64,000 nt of DNA from Microvelia longipes (lineage: Eukaryota > Arthropoda > Insecta > Hemiptera > Veliidae): positions 32,734,169 to 32,798,168 of the forward strand of contig JACMZG010001908.1 of NCBI GenBank assembly GCA_018340805.1. The letters are read 5' to 3'. Positions 49,971 through 61,630 of the stretch are shown here, in pieces. Every line of letters begins with the position of its first letter. The stretch's first letter is position 1. The notes under the pieces were generated by a model. That model searched no databases. It was given only the letters and a program-made list of their open reading frames with translations, and was not told where the DNA came from. The position numbers and the translations under genes were made by a program.

Positions 49971-51050
49971 CAAGCAATAGGTAACGGAGCGTATATTAAC
50001 TGTACTGCTGTTTAAAGCTTATGACTGTCTGAAAAGTTGATACCAATAACATTACATAGTCCTTTTAGATAAGGCACTTATGACCTCATAAAGTAGTCGA
50101 AAATCGGCGAAAAACGTCATTTTTAGGGTGTTTTTACACGTTTACGCTTTTGCTCCTAAACTAGGTAACGGAGAGAAACAATGACTATCCCGCTTAAACC
50201 CTACATTCTATGAAAAAGTTTAATACCAATTACATCAAATAGTCTTTTAGATAAGGTACTTTTTGCCCTCAGAAAACCCGAAAATACGCTAAAATGAAGC
50301 AAAATCTAAGAAAATTATGGGTCTTGGCACGTATTACTCCACTGCTCCCAACTAGGTAACGAGCGGATATTGAACAAGCCTCGGGTTAAACAGTAGACTT
50401 AACTGAAAAAATTTAATACCAATTACAGTCAAATAGTCCTTTTAGATAAGGCACTTTATGGCTCTCTGAAAATTCGAAGATAAACAAAAAAATTTTTTTT
50501 TTTGAAGTTTCTCCACATTTTACTCCATATCTCCTATAACTAGTAACGGAGCGAAATTAACTATGCTCCGCTTAAACACTAGACTTTACTGAAAAATTTA
50601 ATACCAAGTTACATCAAATAGTCCTTTTAGATAAGGCACTTCATGGCTTCCTAACAAAACCCAAGAATAAGTGTAAATGAAGCTAAATTTAAGAAAATCA
50701 TGGTGTCTTGCAGCGTATTACTCCAATGCTCCCAAACTAGGTAACGGAGAGGTATGACTATGCTTGGCTTTAAACAATAACTTCACTGAAAAATTTAATA
50801 CAAACCATTACATCAAATAGTCTTTTATATAAGGCACTTTTTAGGCCTCAGAAAGAACCGGAAAATATTTACGAAAATTGCGTTTTTTCTTGCGGTTTAA
50901 AAATTTCATTCTTATAGCTCCCAAACTAGTTAGGAACGGAGCAGAAAAATAACTATCGCTTGCTAAACATAGAACCCAATGAAAAATTCAGTACCAACAA
51001 CAATTAATAGTCTTTAGATAAGGCACTTATGCTCTATAGAAAATCCAAAA
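49971..51050 (+). repeat. left-arm outer tandem array (six units of about 190 bp)
   Basis: GTAACGGAG-type anchors fall near 49981, 50165, 50356, 50543, 50741 and 50932. Each unit continues with TTAATACCAATTACATCAAA, TAGTCCTTTTAGATAAGGCA and a T- or A-rich variable segment. Right-arm equivalents lie at about 56380-57350. The units drift in sequence, with many single-base gaps in this arm. Confidence 0.85.
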
Positions 51051-51699
51051 AATATTGTGAAATGAATATTACAAGCCGCTGAAAGATGGATTCCGTGTGT
51101 AATACACAACTGTATTTCATACGTAGTCTAAGTAAAAACATGCAGGCGCATAATAGTGAATCGATGATTTGTAAGCTGTTTATTTTTCTATATTTTTATA
51201 ACATAGTGTATTTAATACAACCCAACCTGCGTGATAATGTCTGTTACTATAATAAAATTTTACAGTCTACGATGAAAACAGACTGCAACTTTTTGTTACA
51301 TTAGTCATTGAATATGAATCTTATTTATATAAAATTATAAAATACTTGTTAAAATTAAAACTCTATATATACTACTTAAAACTGTTACTATACTTAACCC
51401 CTTTATTAAATCTCATACTTAATTGCGGAAATTATTAATTAAATAATTATTTTACAGTAATGAGGATAGTCTATAATTATATAGCTTCTAAAACTACAAA
51501 AACCCACACCTTTTAAACAATTATTCCTTTGGAATATCAAATTAACTATGTAAAAATTAATTACCGTTGTTGGTTAGTATAACTAAAAGAAGTTAGTATG
51601 CACTCTATAGGTTCTATATAAGCAATAAGTATTAATTCATTTTAAGCTTAATTAAATTGATTCTTTTATCCTGAATTATTTTATTAATTACTAGTTTCG

Positions 51700-52930
51700 T
51701 AATTAGGTAACGGAGGAAAACAATAACTAGCTTCATTTACACACAAGACTGATATAGAAAAATTTATACCAATTAAAATTTGTAATCCTTTAATCATGCG
51801 CATCAGATAATCATAATGTAATTACAAATATTAGGACTTTATGATTTTTAAGCTGTCAGTCATACTATTACCTAACTGCTCCCAAACTAGGAAACGGAGA
51901 GAACAATAACTATTGCTTCATTACCACATGGACTGTATAGAATAATTATACCAATTAAATATTTTAGCTCCTCTAAGATAAGGGACTGATAGCGATCAGA
52001 TAATCATAAGTAATTACAAAAAAATTAGGCAGGCCTTTTATTGATTTTTAAAGCTGTTGAAATGCTCCAAACTAAAACGAGAGAACAATAACTATGCTTC
52101 ATTAACACATAGGACTGTATAGAATAATGTATTACAATTAAATATTTTAGTCCTTAAGATAGGGACTGGACTGATAGCGATCAGAAAATCATAAGTAATT
52201 ACAAACATTAGAAATTTTATGATTTTAAGCTGTTCTATATATACTTACTAACTGCTTCCAAACTAAGGAAACGGAGAGAACAATAATATCGCTTCATTAC
52301 ACATAGACTGTGAATAATGTCTTTATTCCTAATTAAATATTTTAGTCCTNTGCATCAGATACATCATAAGTAATACAAATATTAGGAATTTTATTGATTT
52401 TATAGCTGTTGCATGTATATATTACTAACTGGGCTCCCAACTAGGAAACGGAGAGAACAATAACTATGCTTCATTACACATAGGACTGTATAGAAAAAAA
52501 AAATCAATGTAATACCAATTAAATATTTTAGCTCTCTAAGATAGGGACTGATAGCGATCAGATAATCATAAGTAATTACAAAAATTCAGGCCTTTGTATG
52601 ATTTTTAAGCTGTTGACCTAACTGTCCCAAACTAGAAACGGAGAGAACAATAACTATCTGCTTCATTAACACATCAGGACTGTATAGAATAATGTATTAC
52701 TTAATTAAATATTTTAGGTTATCTTTAAGATAGGGACTGGACTGATAGCGATCAGAAAATCATAAGTATTACAAACATTAGAAATTTTATGATTTTAAGC
52801 TGTTCATATATATATATTACCTAACTGCTTCCAAACTAGGAAACGGAGAGAACATAATATCGCTTCATTACACATAGGACTGTGAATAATGTATTCCTAA
52901 TTAAATATTTTAGTCCTTTAAGATAAAGGA
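51700..52930 (+). repeat. left-arm inner tandem array (seven units of about 190 bp)
   Basis: Anchors (GGTAACGGAG or GGAAACGGAGAG) fall near 51706, 51891, 52074, 52267, 52445, 52636 and 52839. Units share AACAATAACTATGCTTCATT, ACACATAGGACTGTATAG, TTAAATATTTTAGTCC and GGGACTGATAGCGATCAG. A single ambiguous base (N) is at 52350. The right arm has only about three matching units (55145-55640). Confidence 0.8.
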
Positions 52931-53409
52931 CTGATAGCGATCAGATAATGATGATGTGGCGATGAGAACCGTAAGAGAAGAAGTAGGGAATATGTGTCTG
53001 GCAACTACTTCTACCTCACCACTTTTATTAAATTGCTGCTAATGTTGGTGATGTAAAGAAGATAGACAGAAGAAGGTCTGATCTAAGAGCAGGCATAGAA
53101 AAAATACGTTGTAATGCTACTTCATAATGAAGTACAATTGTCCAGTGGAATATGCAAGGTCTCTGGAGTTACTGCTTGGAGCTAAGCGATTTCTTACTGG
53201 AGTGAACCATGATTGCTTCTGGCGATTGTGGAGACCAAGATAACACGCGCCGGCTTTTAATGTCACAGTTGCATAATGTTTTAGAAAATACAGTAATAGC
53301 TGAACGCGGCTTGGCGTGGCCATTTTTTTAAAGTTAATATTCTGACTGCAAAGTCCAACTAACAACGGAACTCAGGCAGTGGCGGTAACATCTAAGCACT
53401 GTACCGCTG

Positions 53410-54675
53410 TATAGGACTAAAGTATTTAGTCCTTTAAGATAAGGACTGATAGCGATCAGATAATGTGATGTGGCGATGAGATACCGTAGAGAAGCAGTGG
53501 GGGAACTAAAGTGTCTGGCAACTACTTTTACCTTACCACTTTTATTAATGCTGCTAATGTGGTGGTGTTAGCACGACTCTCTAACCTCATTCGGTATTAA
53601 AAAGGATGAGTGTGGAACCATTTTTATACTGGTGATCCTCTGTCTGACCTATAGAGGACTCAGCAAGAGATCTGGATTTCCATATGGGCCCATTGCCTTT
53701 TCAAAATTACATGTGGGATTATCAAATTCATGATGACCATACCAGATTTCAAGAGGATATACAGAAAAAGGCCTGATCTAAGAGCAGGCTCAGAAAAAAA
53801 TACGTTGTATTGCCACTTCATAATAAAGATACAATTGTCCAATGGAGTATGCCAGGTCTCTGGAGTGACTGCGTTTAGTCTTGACTACCTCTGTATTGAA
53901 CAGAGCTATTTGAACCCATCTGTGCTGCATTGACAAAACACTAGGTTCTAGTACAGAGAGCTGACGTTGCTGGTTGGGAATCACCAAAGCAATCAGAGTT
54001 TTAACTATAAAACACTGTTCTGAGGCAGTAGCCATGATTTCACCAATCCGTTTACCGGATTTCCGAAATTCATGTAGGAGCGGACCAGTGTACACGGAAT
54101 TCTGACTAACGTTGTGCAGCCTACCCCCCCCCGTCCATCTAAGATTGGTCAAGGACCTGAATTATATTCAAGACTTTCTTGCACCGTTCATGAGATCCAT
54201 ATATGATGCTCCCATCTAAGCTTGGTGTTTGAAAGCGAGATTATTTATAGCGAGATTATAGTCTTCCGAATACTGGGACGTCTTAACGCCAGCAAATCAT
54301 ATGCAAATTCGACGACAAGTCGCACTTGAGAACGAATCATTCGCACCTCTTCTGCGCTGGTGTTTTTCTGGTCGTCGACCTCGAGTATGGGATTCGATGA
54401 CGGGCTTGTCGACGAAAGCTTTAAACTTATTCCAAATTTCTTTCGCAGTAGTATATTTTGTTAACAACGAGACATAGTCCATCTAAAATTTCTCTTGATT
54501 TTCTTGATGTTTTACGCTTGATGACACTTCTTCTCTTAAATTCTATAAAAGTGTCACATGAAATCTCCCATTAAAATGACAATGAGAGGAATTATCGGGG
54601 GTTAGAGGCTGCAGAAGTACAGTGCTTAGAAGCAGTAGGTAGAGTGTAAAAGTAGAGTTTAAAAAGTAGAGTGAA
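53410..54675. other. spacer of the foldback element, with an extra partial arm copy
   Basis: Segments at 53425-53560 and 53770-53875 repeat, in left-arm orientation, parts of the inner arm block found at 52905-53175 (GACTGATAGCGATCAGATAA, TGATCTAAGAGCAGGC, GTCTCTGGAGT). The rest is unique. A minus-strand frame at 53790-54152 (120 residues) and one at 53660-53842 have no recognised domains and partly overlap the repeated segment, so I do not call them genes. Confidence 0.65.
54297..54482 (-). pseudogene. possible Ty1/copia gag fragment
   Basis: The minus frame from an ATG at 54482 reads MDYVSLLTKYTTAKEIWNKF, then KAFVDKPV, then a basic tail. The TAKEIWNKFK motif is typical of copia-type gag (UBN2-like) proteins in insects. 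Only about 30 residues look like this before the frame becomes unrelated. No LTR, protease or RT is nearby. It could be a small captured fragment in the foldback spacer or coincidence. Confidence 0.3.
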
Positions 54676-55139
54676 CCAGCGGTAACAGTGCTTAGACTGT
54701 TACCGCCACTGCCTGTAGTTCCGTGTTAGTTGGCCTTTGCAGTCAGAATATTAACTTTAAAAAAATGGCCACGCCAAGCCCGCGTTCAGCTATACTGTTA
54801 TTTTCTAAAAATAATGCACCTGTGACATTAAAGCCGGCGCTTGTGTTATCTTGGTCTCCACATCGCCAGAGCAATCAGTGTTCACTCCAGTAGAAATCGC
54901 CTTAGCTCCAAGCAGTAACTCCAGAGACCTTGCATATTCCACTGGACAATTGTATCTTCATTATGAAGTAGCATTACAACGTAATTTTTTCTATGCCTGC
55001 TATTAGATCAGACCTTCTTCTGTCTATCTTCTTATTAACATCACCAACATTAGCAGCAATTTATAAAAGTGGTGAGGTAGAAGTAGTTGCCAGACACATA
55101 TTCCCCTACTTCTTCTCTTACGGTATCTCATCGCCACAT

Positions 55140-57400
55140 CATCATTATCTGATCGCTATCAGTCCTTATCTTAAAGGACTAAAATATTTAATTAGTAATA
55201 CATTATTCTATACAGTCCTATGTGTAAATGAAGCATAGTTATTGTTCTCTCCGTTTCCTAGTTTGGGAGCAGTTAGGTATATATATATGAACAGCTTAAA
55301 ATCATAAATGCCTAATTTTTGTAATTACTTATGATTATCTGATCGCTATCAGTCCCTTATCTTAGAGGACTAAAATATTTAATTGGTAATACATTATTCT
55401 ATACAGTCCTATGTGTAAATGAAGCATAGTTATTGTTCTCTCCGTTTCCTAGTTTGGGAGCAGTTAGGTAATATATACATGAACAGCTTAAAAATCATAA
55501 AATTCCTAATATTTGTAATTACTTATGATTATCTGATCGATGATTAAAGGATTACAAATTTTAATTGGTAGTAAATTTTTCTATACAGTCTTGTGTGTAA
55601 ATGAAGCTTAGTTATTGTTTTCTCCGTTACCTAATTTAGAAACTAGTAATTAATAAAATAATTCAGGATAAAAGAATCATTTTAATTAAGCTTAAAATGA
55701 ATTAATACTTATATGGCTTATAGAACCTAGTAGAGTTGCATACTAACTTCTTTTAGTTATACTAACCAACAACACGGTAATTAATTTTACATAGTTATTT
55801 GATATTCCAAATGAATAATTGTTTAAAAGGTTGGGTTTTTGTAGTTTTAGAAGCTATATAATTATAACTATCCTCATTACTGTAAATAATTATTTAATTA
55901 AATAATTTCCGCAATTAAGTATGAAATTTAATAAAGGGTTAAGTATAGTAACAGTTTTAAGTAGTATACTAAGAGTTTAATTTTAACAATTATTTTAATT
56001 TATTATAAATAAGATCATATGTCAATTAAGATTGTAACAAAAAGTTGGCAGTCTGTTTCATCGTAGACTGTAAATTTTAATTATAGTAACACATATCACG
56101 CAGAGTTGGTTGTATTAAATACACTATGTTATAAAATAAAAAATAAACAGCTTACAAATTCATCGGATTCAATATTTATGCGCCTGCAGTTTTTACTTAG
56201 ACTACGTATGAAATACAGTTGTGTATTACACGGAATCCATCTTTCAGCGGCTTGTAAATATTCATTTCACAATATTTTTTGGATTTTCTTAGAGCAATAA
56301 GTGCCTTATCTAAAAGGACTATTAATTGTTATTGGTACTGAATTTTTCATTGGAGTCTAGTGTTTAAGCGAAGCATAGTTAATTTTCGCTCCGTACCTAG
56401 TTTGGAGCTATAGAATGAAATTTTTAAAAACCGCAAGAAAAAACGCAATTTTCGTAAATATTCCGGTTTCTTCTGAGGCCTAAAAAGTGCCTATCTAAAA
56501 GGACTATTTGATGTAATTGGTATTAAATTTTCAGTGAGTCTATTGTTTAAGCCAAGCATAGTCAATATCCTCTCCGTTACCTATTTGGGAGCATTGGAGT
56601 AATACGTGCCAAGACACCATGATTTTCTTAAATTTAGCTTCATTTACACTTATTCTTGGGTTTTTCAGGAAGCCATGAAGTGCCTTATCTAAAAGGACTA
56701 TTTGATGTAATTGGTATTAAATTTTTCAGTAAAGTCTAGTGTTTAAGCGGAGCATAGTTAATGTTCGCTCCGTTACTTAGTTTAGGAGATATGGAGTAAA
56801 ATGTGGAGAAACTTCAAAAAAAAAAAATTTTTGTTTATCTTCGTAATTTTCAGAGAGCCATAAAGTGCCTTATCTAAAAGGACTATTTGATGTAATTGGT
56901 ATTAAATTTTTCAGTTAAGTCTACTGTTTAACCCGAGGCTTGTCAATATCCGCTCCGTTACCTAGTTTGGGAGCAGTGGAGTAATACGTGCCAAGACACC
57001 ATAATTTTCTTAGATTTTGCTTCATTTTAGCGTATTTTCGGGGTTTTCTGAGGGCAAAAAGTACCTTATCTAAAGGACTATTTGATGTAATGGTATTAAA
57101 CTTTTCAGTAGAATGTAGGGTTTAAGCGGAGCATAGTCATTGTTCTCCCGTTACCTAGTTTTAGGAGCAAAAGCGTAAAACGTGTAAAAACACCCTAAAA
57201 ATGACGTTTTTCGCCGATTTTCGACTACTTTATGAGGTCATAAGTGCCTTATCTAAAAGGACTATGTAATGTTATTGGTCAAACTTTTCAGGACAGTCTT
57301 AGCTTTAAGCAGAGTACAGTTAATATACGCTCCGTTACCTAGTTGCTGAACAATGTGGCAAAAACGAAAAAAAGTGCCCTCAAAATGCTATTTTTCGCTC
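55140..57400 (-). repeat. right-arm tandem arrays of the foldback element
   Basis: In reverse orientation, inner units lie near 55250, 55445 and 55630 (CTCCGTTTCCTAGTTTGGGA). A single-copy middle block (55690-56280) pairs with 51050-51690. Six outer units lie near 56390, 56575, 56770, 56955, 57155 and 57340 (CTCCGTTACCTAG). Sequence here is more regular than in the left arm. Confidence 0.85.
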
Positions 57401-57478
57401 TATTTCGCTCAATTCGCCATTTTTAAACTTTTTATCTGCTCAACCCTCTTTTTGAGGTCCAACGAACAGGAAAAAAAT

Positions 57479-57519
<41 letters not shown>

Positions 57520-57879
57520 GTTTCTATTTGGTACACCGATTTTCAACACTTCATGTCTTATCACAAGTCCGTGGATCAGAGCCTAGCAATTATCATTGTC
57601 TGCACCTTTGCATTCATTTTCAGCTTTCGTTTACCATCTCAGTTATCCTAATTTTTCCTTTTACTTCTCCGTTTTCAAGTACTTATTGCCATGTCGTCAT
57701 GTGATTGTAAATTCTGCACTTTCTGAGTATTAATGTATATTTGTATCTTTTATAGAGTTTAGTTAACTTGTTAATTGTGTCAACAGATGACCACACTTTT
57801 TTTACTTTCTGGTTCTATTTTTCCTAAATATAATTAATAATTAAAATTCTATACTGCATCTATATTTTTTTTAAATTTC

Positions 57880-58150
57880 TAGTAATGTTCTATGTCAATG
57901 TTAGTAAGTTACGCGTTTTGTAACTTTAGTTTGAAACATCAGTCAGGGAAACTTTAGATCCAATTTTGGCGGATTTGGGATAAGAGAAAATTTCAAAATA
58001 CTTCATAATCTTCTAAGCAATAAAGTAGTCCACACAATTTATATGTGAGGTCAACAATAATCGTATGATATTGAGCGAAGCGATTCCATGGTAAGTAAAA
58101 TTTCCGAGGTACCCAGACCCAAATTTTTTAACTCTAGCAATGTTAAAATT
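57880..58150 (+). repeat. direct repeat, copy 1 (second at about 59670-59890)
   Basis: AGTAAGTTACGCGTTTTGTA, then TTTAGTTTGAAACATC and GGGAAACTTTAG, match a segment 1.79 kb to the right. It ends with a family C-like tail (GAGCGAAGCGATTCC, CCGAGGTACCCAGACCC). Confidence 0.6.
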
Positions 58151-58559
58151 CTAGTGTAGCTTCTATTAAATTGAAATTAACATGGGACAACCGAATAAGA
58201 TTAAGAAGCTATTAATCCTCTTGTCCTAGGAACCCCTTTAATAAGGATGTTTTAACTACTTCAACTCGTGGTACAACATTTTCAATGGATTTAAACTATC
58301 CAGGAAACTAGTAATGCTTGGCATCTTCAAGAGTCAGGCCAAAGCAATTTAGCCTTACTTTCGGGAGCATTTCATGTATTTTTACACAACACATACAGGA
58401 TATCAAAAATTATAACAAACACAATTTTGAAAAATAATTAATATAAATTTTGAACAAAATTTAAGAAATATCAAACTAAAATATTTTTACACCACTAAAT
58501 ATTGAAGTCAACAAATATAAGGCTTGGTTTCGAACCGTGGTACTACTAGTTTTCTCATT

Positions 58560-59365
58560 TATATAAATATATTGAAGGAAAAGCATTGTGTTGGCAAAAA
58601 ATCCGAAACCGGGATGTCACTAAAATTATCCGTTTCACGCGTTTTTAAGATCACTTGAGTAGTTTTTTCAAAGTTGTCTGTCTATATGTGTGTGTGTGTG
58701 TCTATTATTATTATAGCTCCTAGTGTATACATGCTAGAGAGTTTAAACTTTGTACAAAAATCATTATATCGCTTTAGTTTGGCTATTCGGAAAATATTTT
58801 TTTTAATGACGTTATTAACCCGCAATAGTGACTCGAAACGATTGCGTTTTACGATTTGAAAAATCATAAAAAAATGTTGCGATTAACTTGAGATTTAGCA
58901 CGCATGTAGCCATGTATAAGACTAATAAGTGTCTCATGTTTCATCTCATTGCCAGAATTAGTTGAATTTTTATCGATTGACTCGTGTACATTTTTTAAAA
59001 ATTATAAAAAATCAGACAAATAATCCGATTGAGTTGAAATTTGGTAAAAGTATGTATAAACCTTTACGTTATAAATAAGTATACTATGTTTCGTTTTAAT
59101 ACGACAAGTATATCTATGATTTTTGTTGGATCATAATCCAACAAAAATGTATGTTGGTTCATAATGCGCTGAGAATGAAACGAATGTATCTGAGGACGAG
59201 CAATGCGAGACCGAAGACTTGTTGCAGTGTAAATTTAGCGAATTGTTTATTCTGAGGACAAGCGAAGCGAATCCGATGTAGGGAGGATGAGCGTAGCACG
59301 AATCCGATGTGATGAGGAAAAGTTCCGAGGTACCTTGTACCCGATATTTTCGTTATTTTATTTAA
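58560..59365 (+). repeat. family C interspersed repeat, nearly complete
   Basis: Blocks in order: GGAAAAGCATTGTGTTGGC, CCGAAACCGGGATGTCACT, TTTTTAAGATCACTTGAGTA, a (TG)7 core, TATAGCTCCTAGTGTATACA, GACGTTATTAACCCGCAATA, the TTTTTGTTGGATCATAATCC hairpin, two GGACGAGC or GGACAAGCGAAGCG tails, and TCCGAGGTACCTTGTACCC. This is the best copy for defining the consensus. Confidence 0.8.
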
Positions 59366-59669
59366 ACTGTTTGAGTATATTACTAGAAAGTAAATCTAGC
59401 GCGAAGATCTACCAGGGGCATATATTTCTTATATAATGCTTGCTCCATGGATAACAATTCATATATTTTTTAACTCTTCGGCTTACAGTTTAAACACTTT
59501 TCCTTGTAATTTAATACTTTTGAATTTTTCGAAGAAAATTATCTTCTAGAATATTCTCAAGATAGTAAGCAAAGAGCTTTGTATTGATATTTAGAATGTT
59601 ATGCAGAGCTAATTTTGAACTGAAGCTCAGTTCTCAACCTAAGACGTGGTTTAGCTCAACCACTCCTGT

Positions 59670-59890
59670 TGCAGTGTTCTGTAGCAATGATAGTAAGTTA
59701 CGGGTTTTGTAATTTTAGTTTAGAACATCTTCCGGGAAACTTATAGTTCCAGATTTGGCACTTTTGGTTGAATCTGAAACACCGTTCCAAATTTTTATGA
59801 AAATCAATCGTAATCTCTTAAGTAACAAAGTACTCAAATATGATTGTTGTTGACCACACAATTTGTATGTTTTTAATCCCTTACCATGAA
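59670..59890 (+). repeat. direct repeat, copy 2
   Basis: AGTAAGTTACGGGTTTTGTA, then TTTAGTTTAGAACATC and GGGAAACTTATAG, match copy 1 at 57880. Together they bracket the family C element. Confidence 0.6.
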
Positions 59891-61625
59891 CATCAGATTC
59901 TAATCAGAATTACAAATTGAGAACATAATCCATATTAATTAGAATAAAATATTTACAAGGTATAAAAAGTAAAAATTTCGGTTTTCGACAATTCCATTGA
60001 GCAAAAGATGTATAGTTTTCAATCAAGATAAATCTAAAAACGCAGAAAGATTTTCAAGAGAAATGGCTCTTAGTGTGAAAAAAAAGTTTAAAAATACTTA
60101 AAGATTTAATAGATTTTCCTCGCTGGGTCGACGATCTCATTATCTAGCGGCCTACATTATGCCAACATTTATTTTCTTTAGTTTATTTGAACTGTTATTC
60201 ACAGCAATTTTTACAATAATAAAATAAGTTCATTTTTCTTTTGGAAACTCCCAATTTGCTACAGTCCTAATATCAAGAATTTGCTTCACCAAAAGCGCAA
60301 AAAATTTGTGTATGAAACGATTTTATCAGTGCGCCAACTTGGATTTGGTCCGAAGACCAATAGAAATTTTTTCCTCGCTAGGTTTTAGTGCCAATGATAA
60401 CTAGTCCTAAAAAGGCCAAGTCTTAAAAGCGAGCAGTAGCGAAAAGGTTATGCAGCCTTCTGCCACTAGAATGCTCAACAGTTCTATGAGGGCTGTAGTT
60501 TAAACCTAATTATGGCTGTAGGTTAAGTCTACAGTCAATGAGGTTAAGACTTTATTCAAGGATCATGAATAAAGGATGACAAATATAAATATGGCATTTT
60601 TTTTATAACCGAGTATAATTTACTAGATTATGCTTTCTTTGTACTTCATTTTGCAGTCTAGAACTTATAAAAGATTCGTCACACAGTTAATGTTTAAATT
60701 CAACATTATTTTGGGAATAGAGATATCCCATTGAATTAATTTTTTAACATATTTAATTTTAATGTAATGAATTAGTTCAAAGGAAATACAGCTAATTCAA
60801 AATTATTTAATCAACTTCACCTTGAGACTCAAATTTTCCTCCCTACCCCTGTTAAAACGAGTTTTTCTTTACTACGTCAAAGTTATAACACCTACATCTT
60901 TCATCAAATTTCTTAATTTGGAAACATAAGATTACATATCATAAAGGCTTCCGTCTTTAAGTTACAATAAATTATTATAGTTGATGACGGGGCACTAGTG
61001 AGACATTAAAAAAATCAGTCCAGTTTACTTAACATCCTAACTATATTTTGTTTAACTATACCTTCGATACATATTCTTCATGTTATATTAATAAAAACTA
61101 TATTATTGTTATATCTTGCCCGATCCTTTCTTCTACTTCTTACCGGTCATTTTTTGATTAATTTATACTTGTATTTTACTTTTTTGACTAAAAATCGTTA
61201 TTAATAACTTTAGAGCTTTTTGTAATATTACAAATTGAAATATTAATTAAATTAATGAAGACATTAGTCCTCTTATCTAAATTTATTGAAAATAAATTGT
61301 TATTCATTTAATTTTTATGTATTTATTATCATCAATTATAGAGACTAACACAACTTTTAATGACAATAAATTATTTATTAATTTAATTTACATCGATTAA
61401 AATAAAATAAATCCAGGAAGGCTGGTGCATAATTATTATGCACCAGCCATTTGATTGATACTCGGAACACGGCTTCATCTTATAGAGGCTATGGAAAATC
61501 GTATAATTTAAATTATACAACGTAGAGGTAAAGGATACGAAGACCTTATAAGGAGTCCACTATCATACCTGATCAAGTGCTATAGGGTATTTCATCACTT
61601 GATTATTAATTTCCCAAACTGATTA
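59891..61625. other. 5' flanking sequence, no gene seen
   Basis: AT-rich. A perfect hairpin with 13-bp stem and 3-nt loop (GGCTGGTGCATAA/TTATGCACCAGCC) lies at 61421-61449. No exon was supported. Confidence 0.45.
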
Positions 61626-61630
61626 GCATA

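Larger units (their letters stand above)
49772..57540. mobile_element. 7.77-kb foldback transposon with 9-bp target-site duplication
   Basis: The left terminus ATCGGTGTACCAAATAGAAA (continuing CG) is exactly reverse-complemented at the right terminus. Immediately inside are a 40-nt T run (49794-49833) and a 36-nt A run (57483-57518). The same 9 bp, TTTCAACAC, directly abuts both ends (49763-49771 and 57541-57549), which is good evidence of transposition. The left arm spans 49772-53409 and the right arm 54676-57540. Both consist of about 190-bp tandem units centred on CTAGGTAACGGAG, a unique middle block, and a unique inner block. The spacer is 53410-54675. Long tandem-repeat TIRs with 9-bp duplications are known for Drosophila FB elements and some Mutator-like elements. 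No transposase was recognised. Confidence 0.9.

Noticed and set aside
49713..50015. Plus-strand frame with a long Phe run
   Set aside because: It is read through the 40-nt T run at the end of the foldback element.
53790..54152. Minus-strand 120-residue frame in the foldback spacer
   Set aside because: No domain was recognised. Part overlaps a duplicated arm segment and part a C-run, so it is left as an unannotated frame.
49772..57540. Palindrome as a pure assembly or read-through artefact
   Set aside because: A perfect 9-bp direct repeat flanks both termini and the arms differ in unit number and sequence, which a simple hairpin read would not produce. Local base errors in the left arm remain likely.
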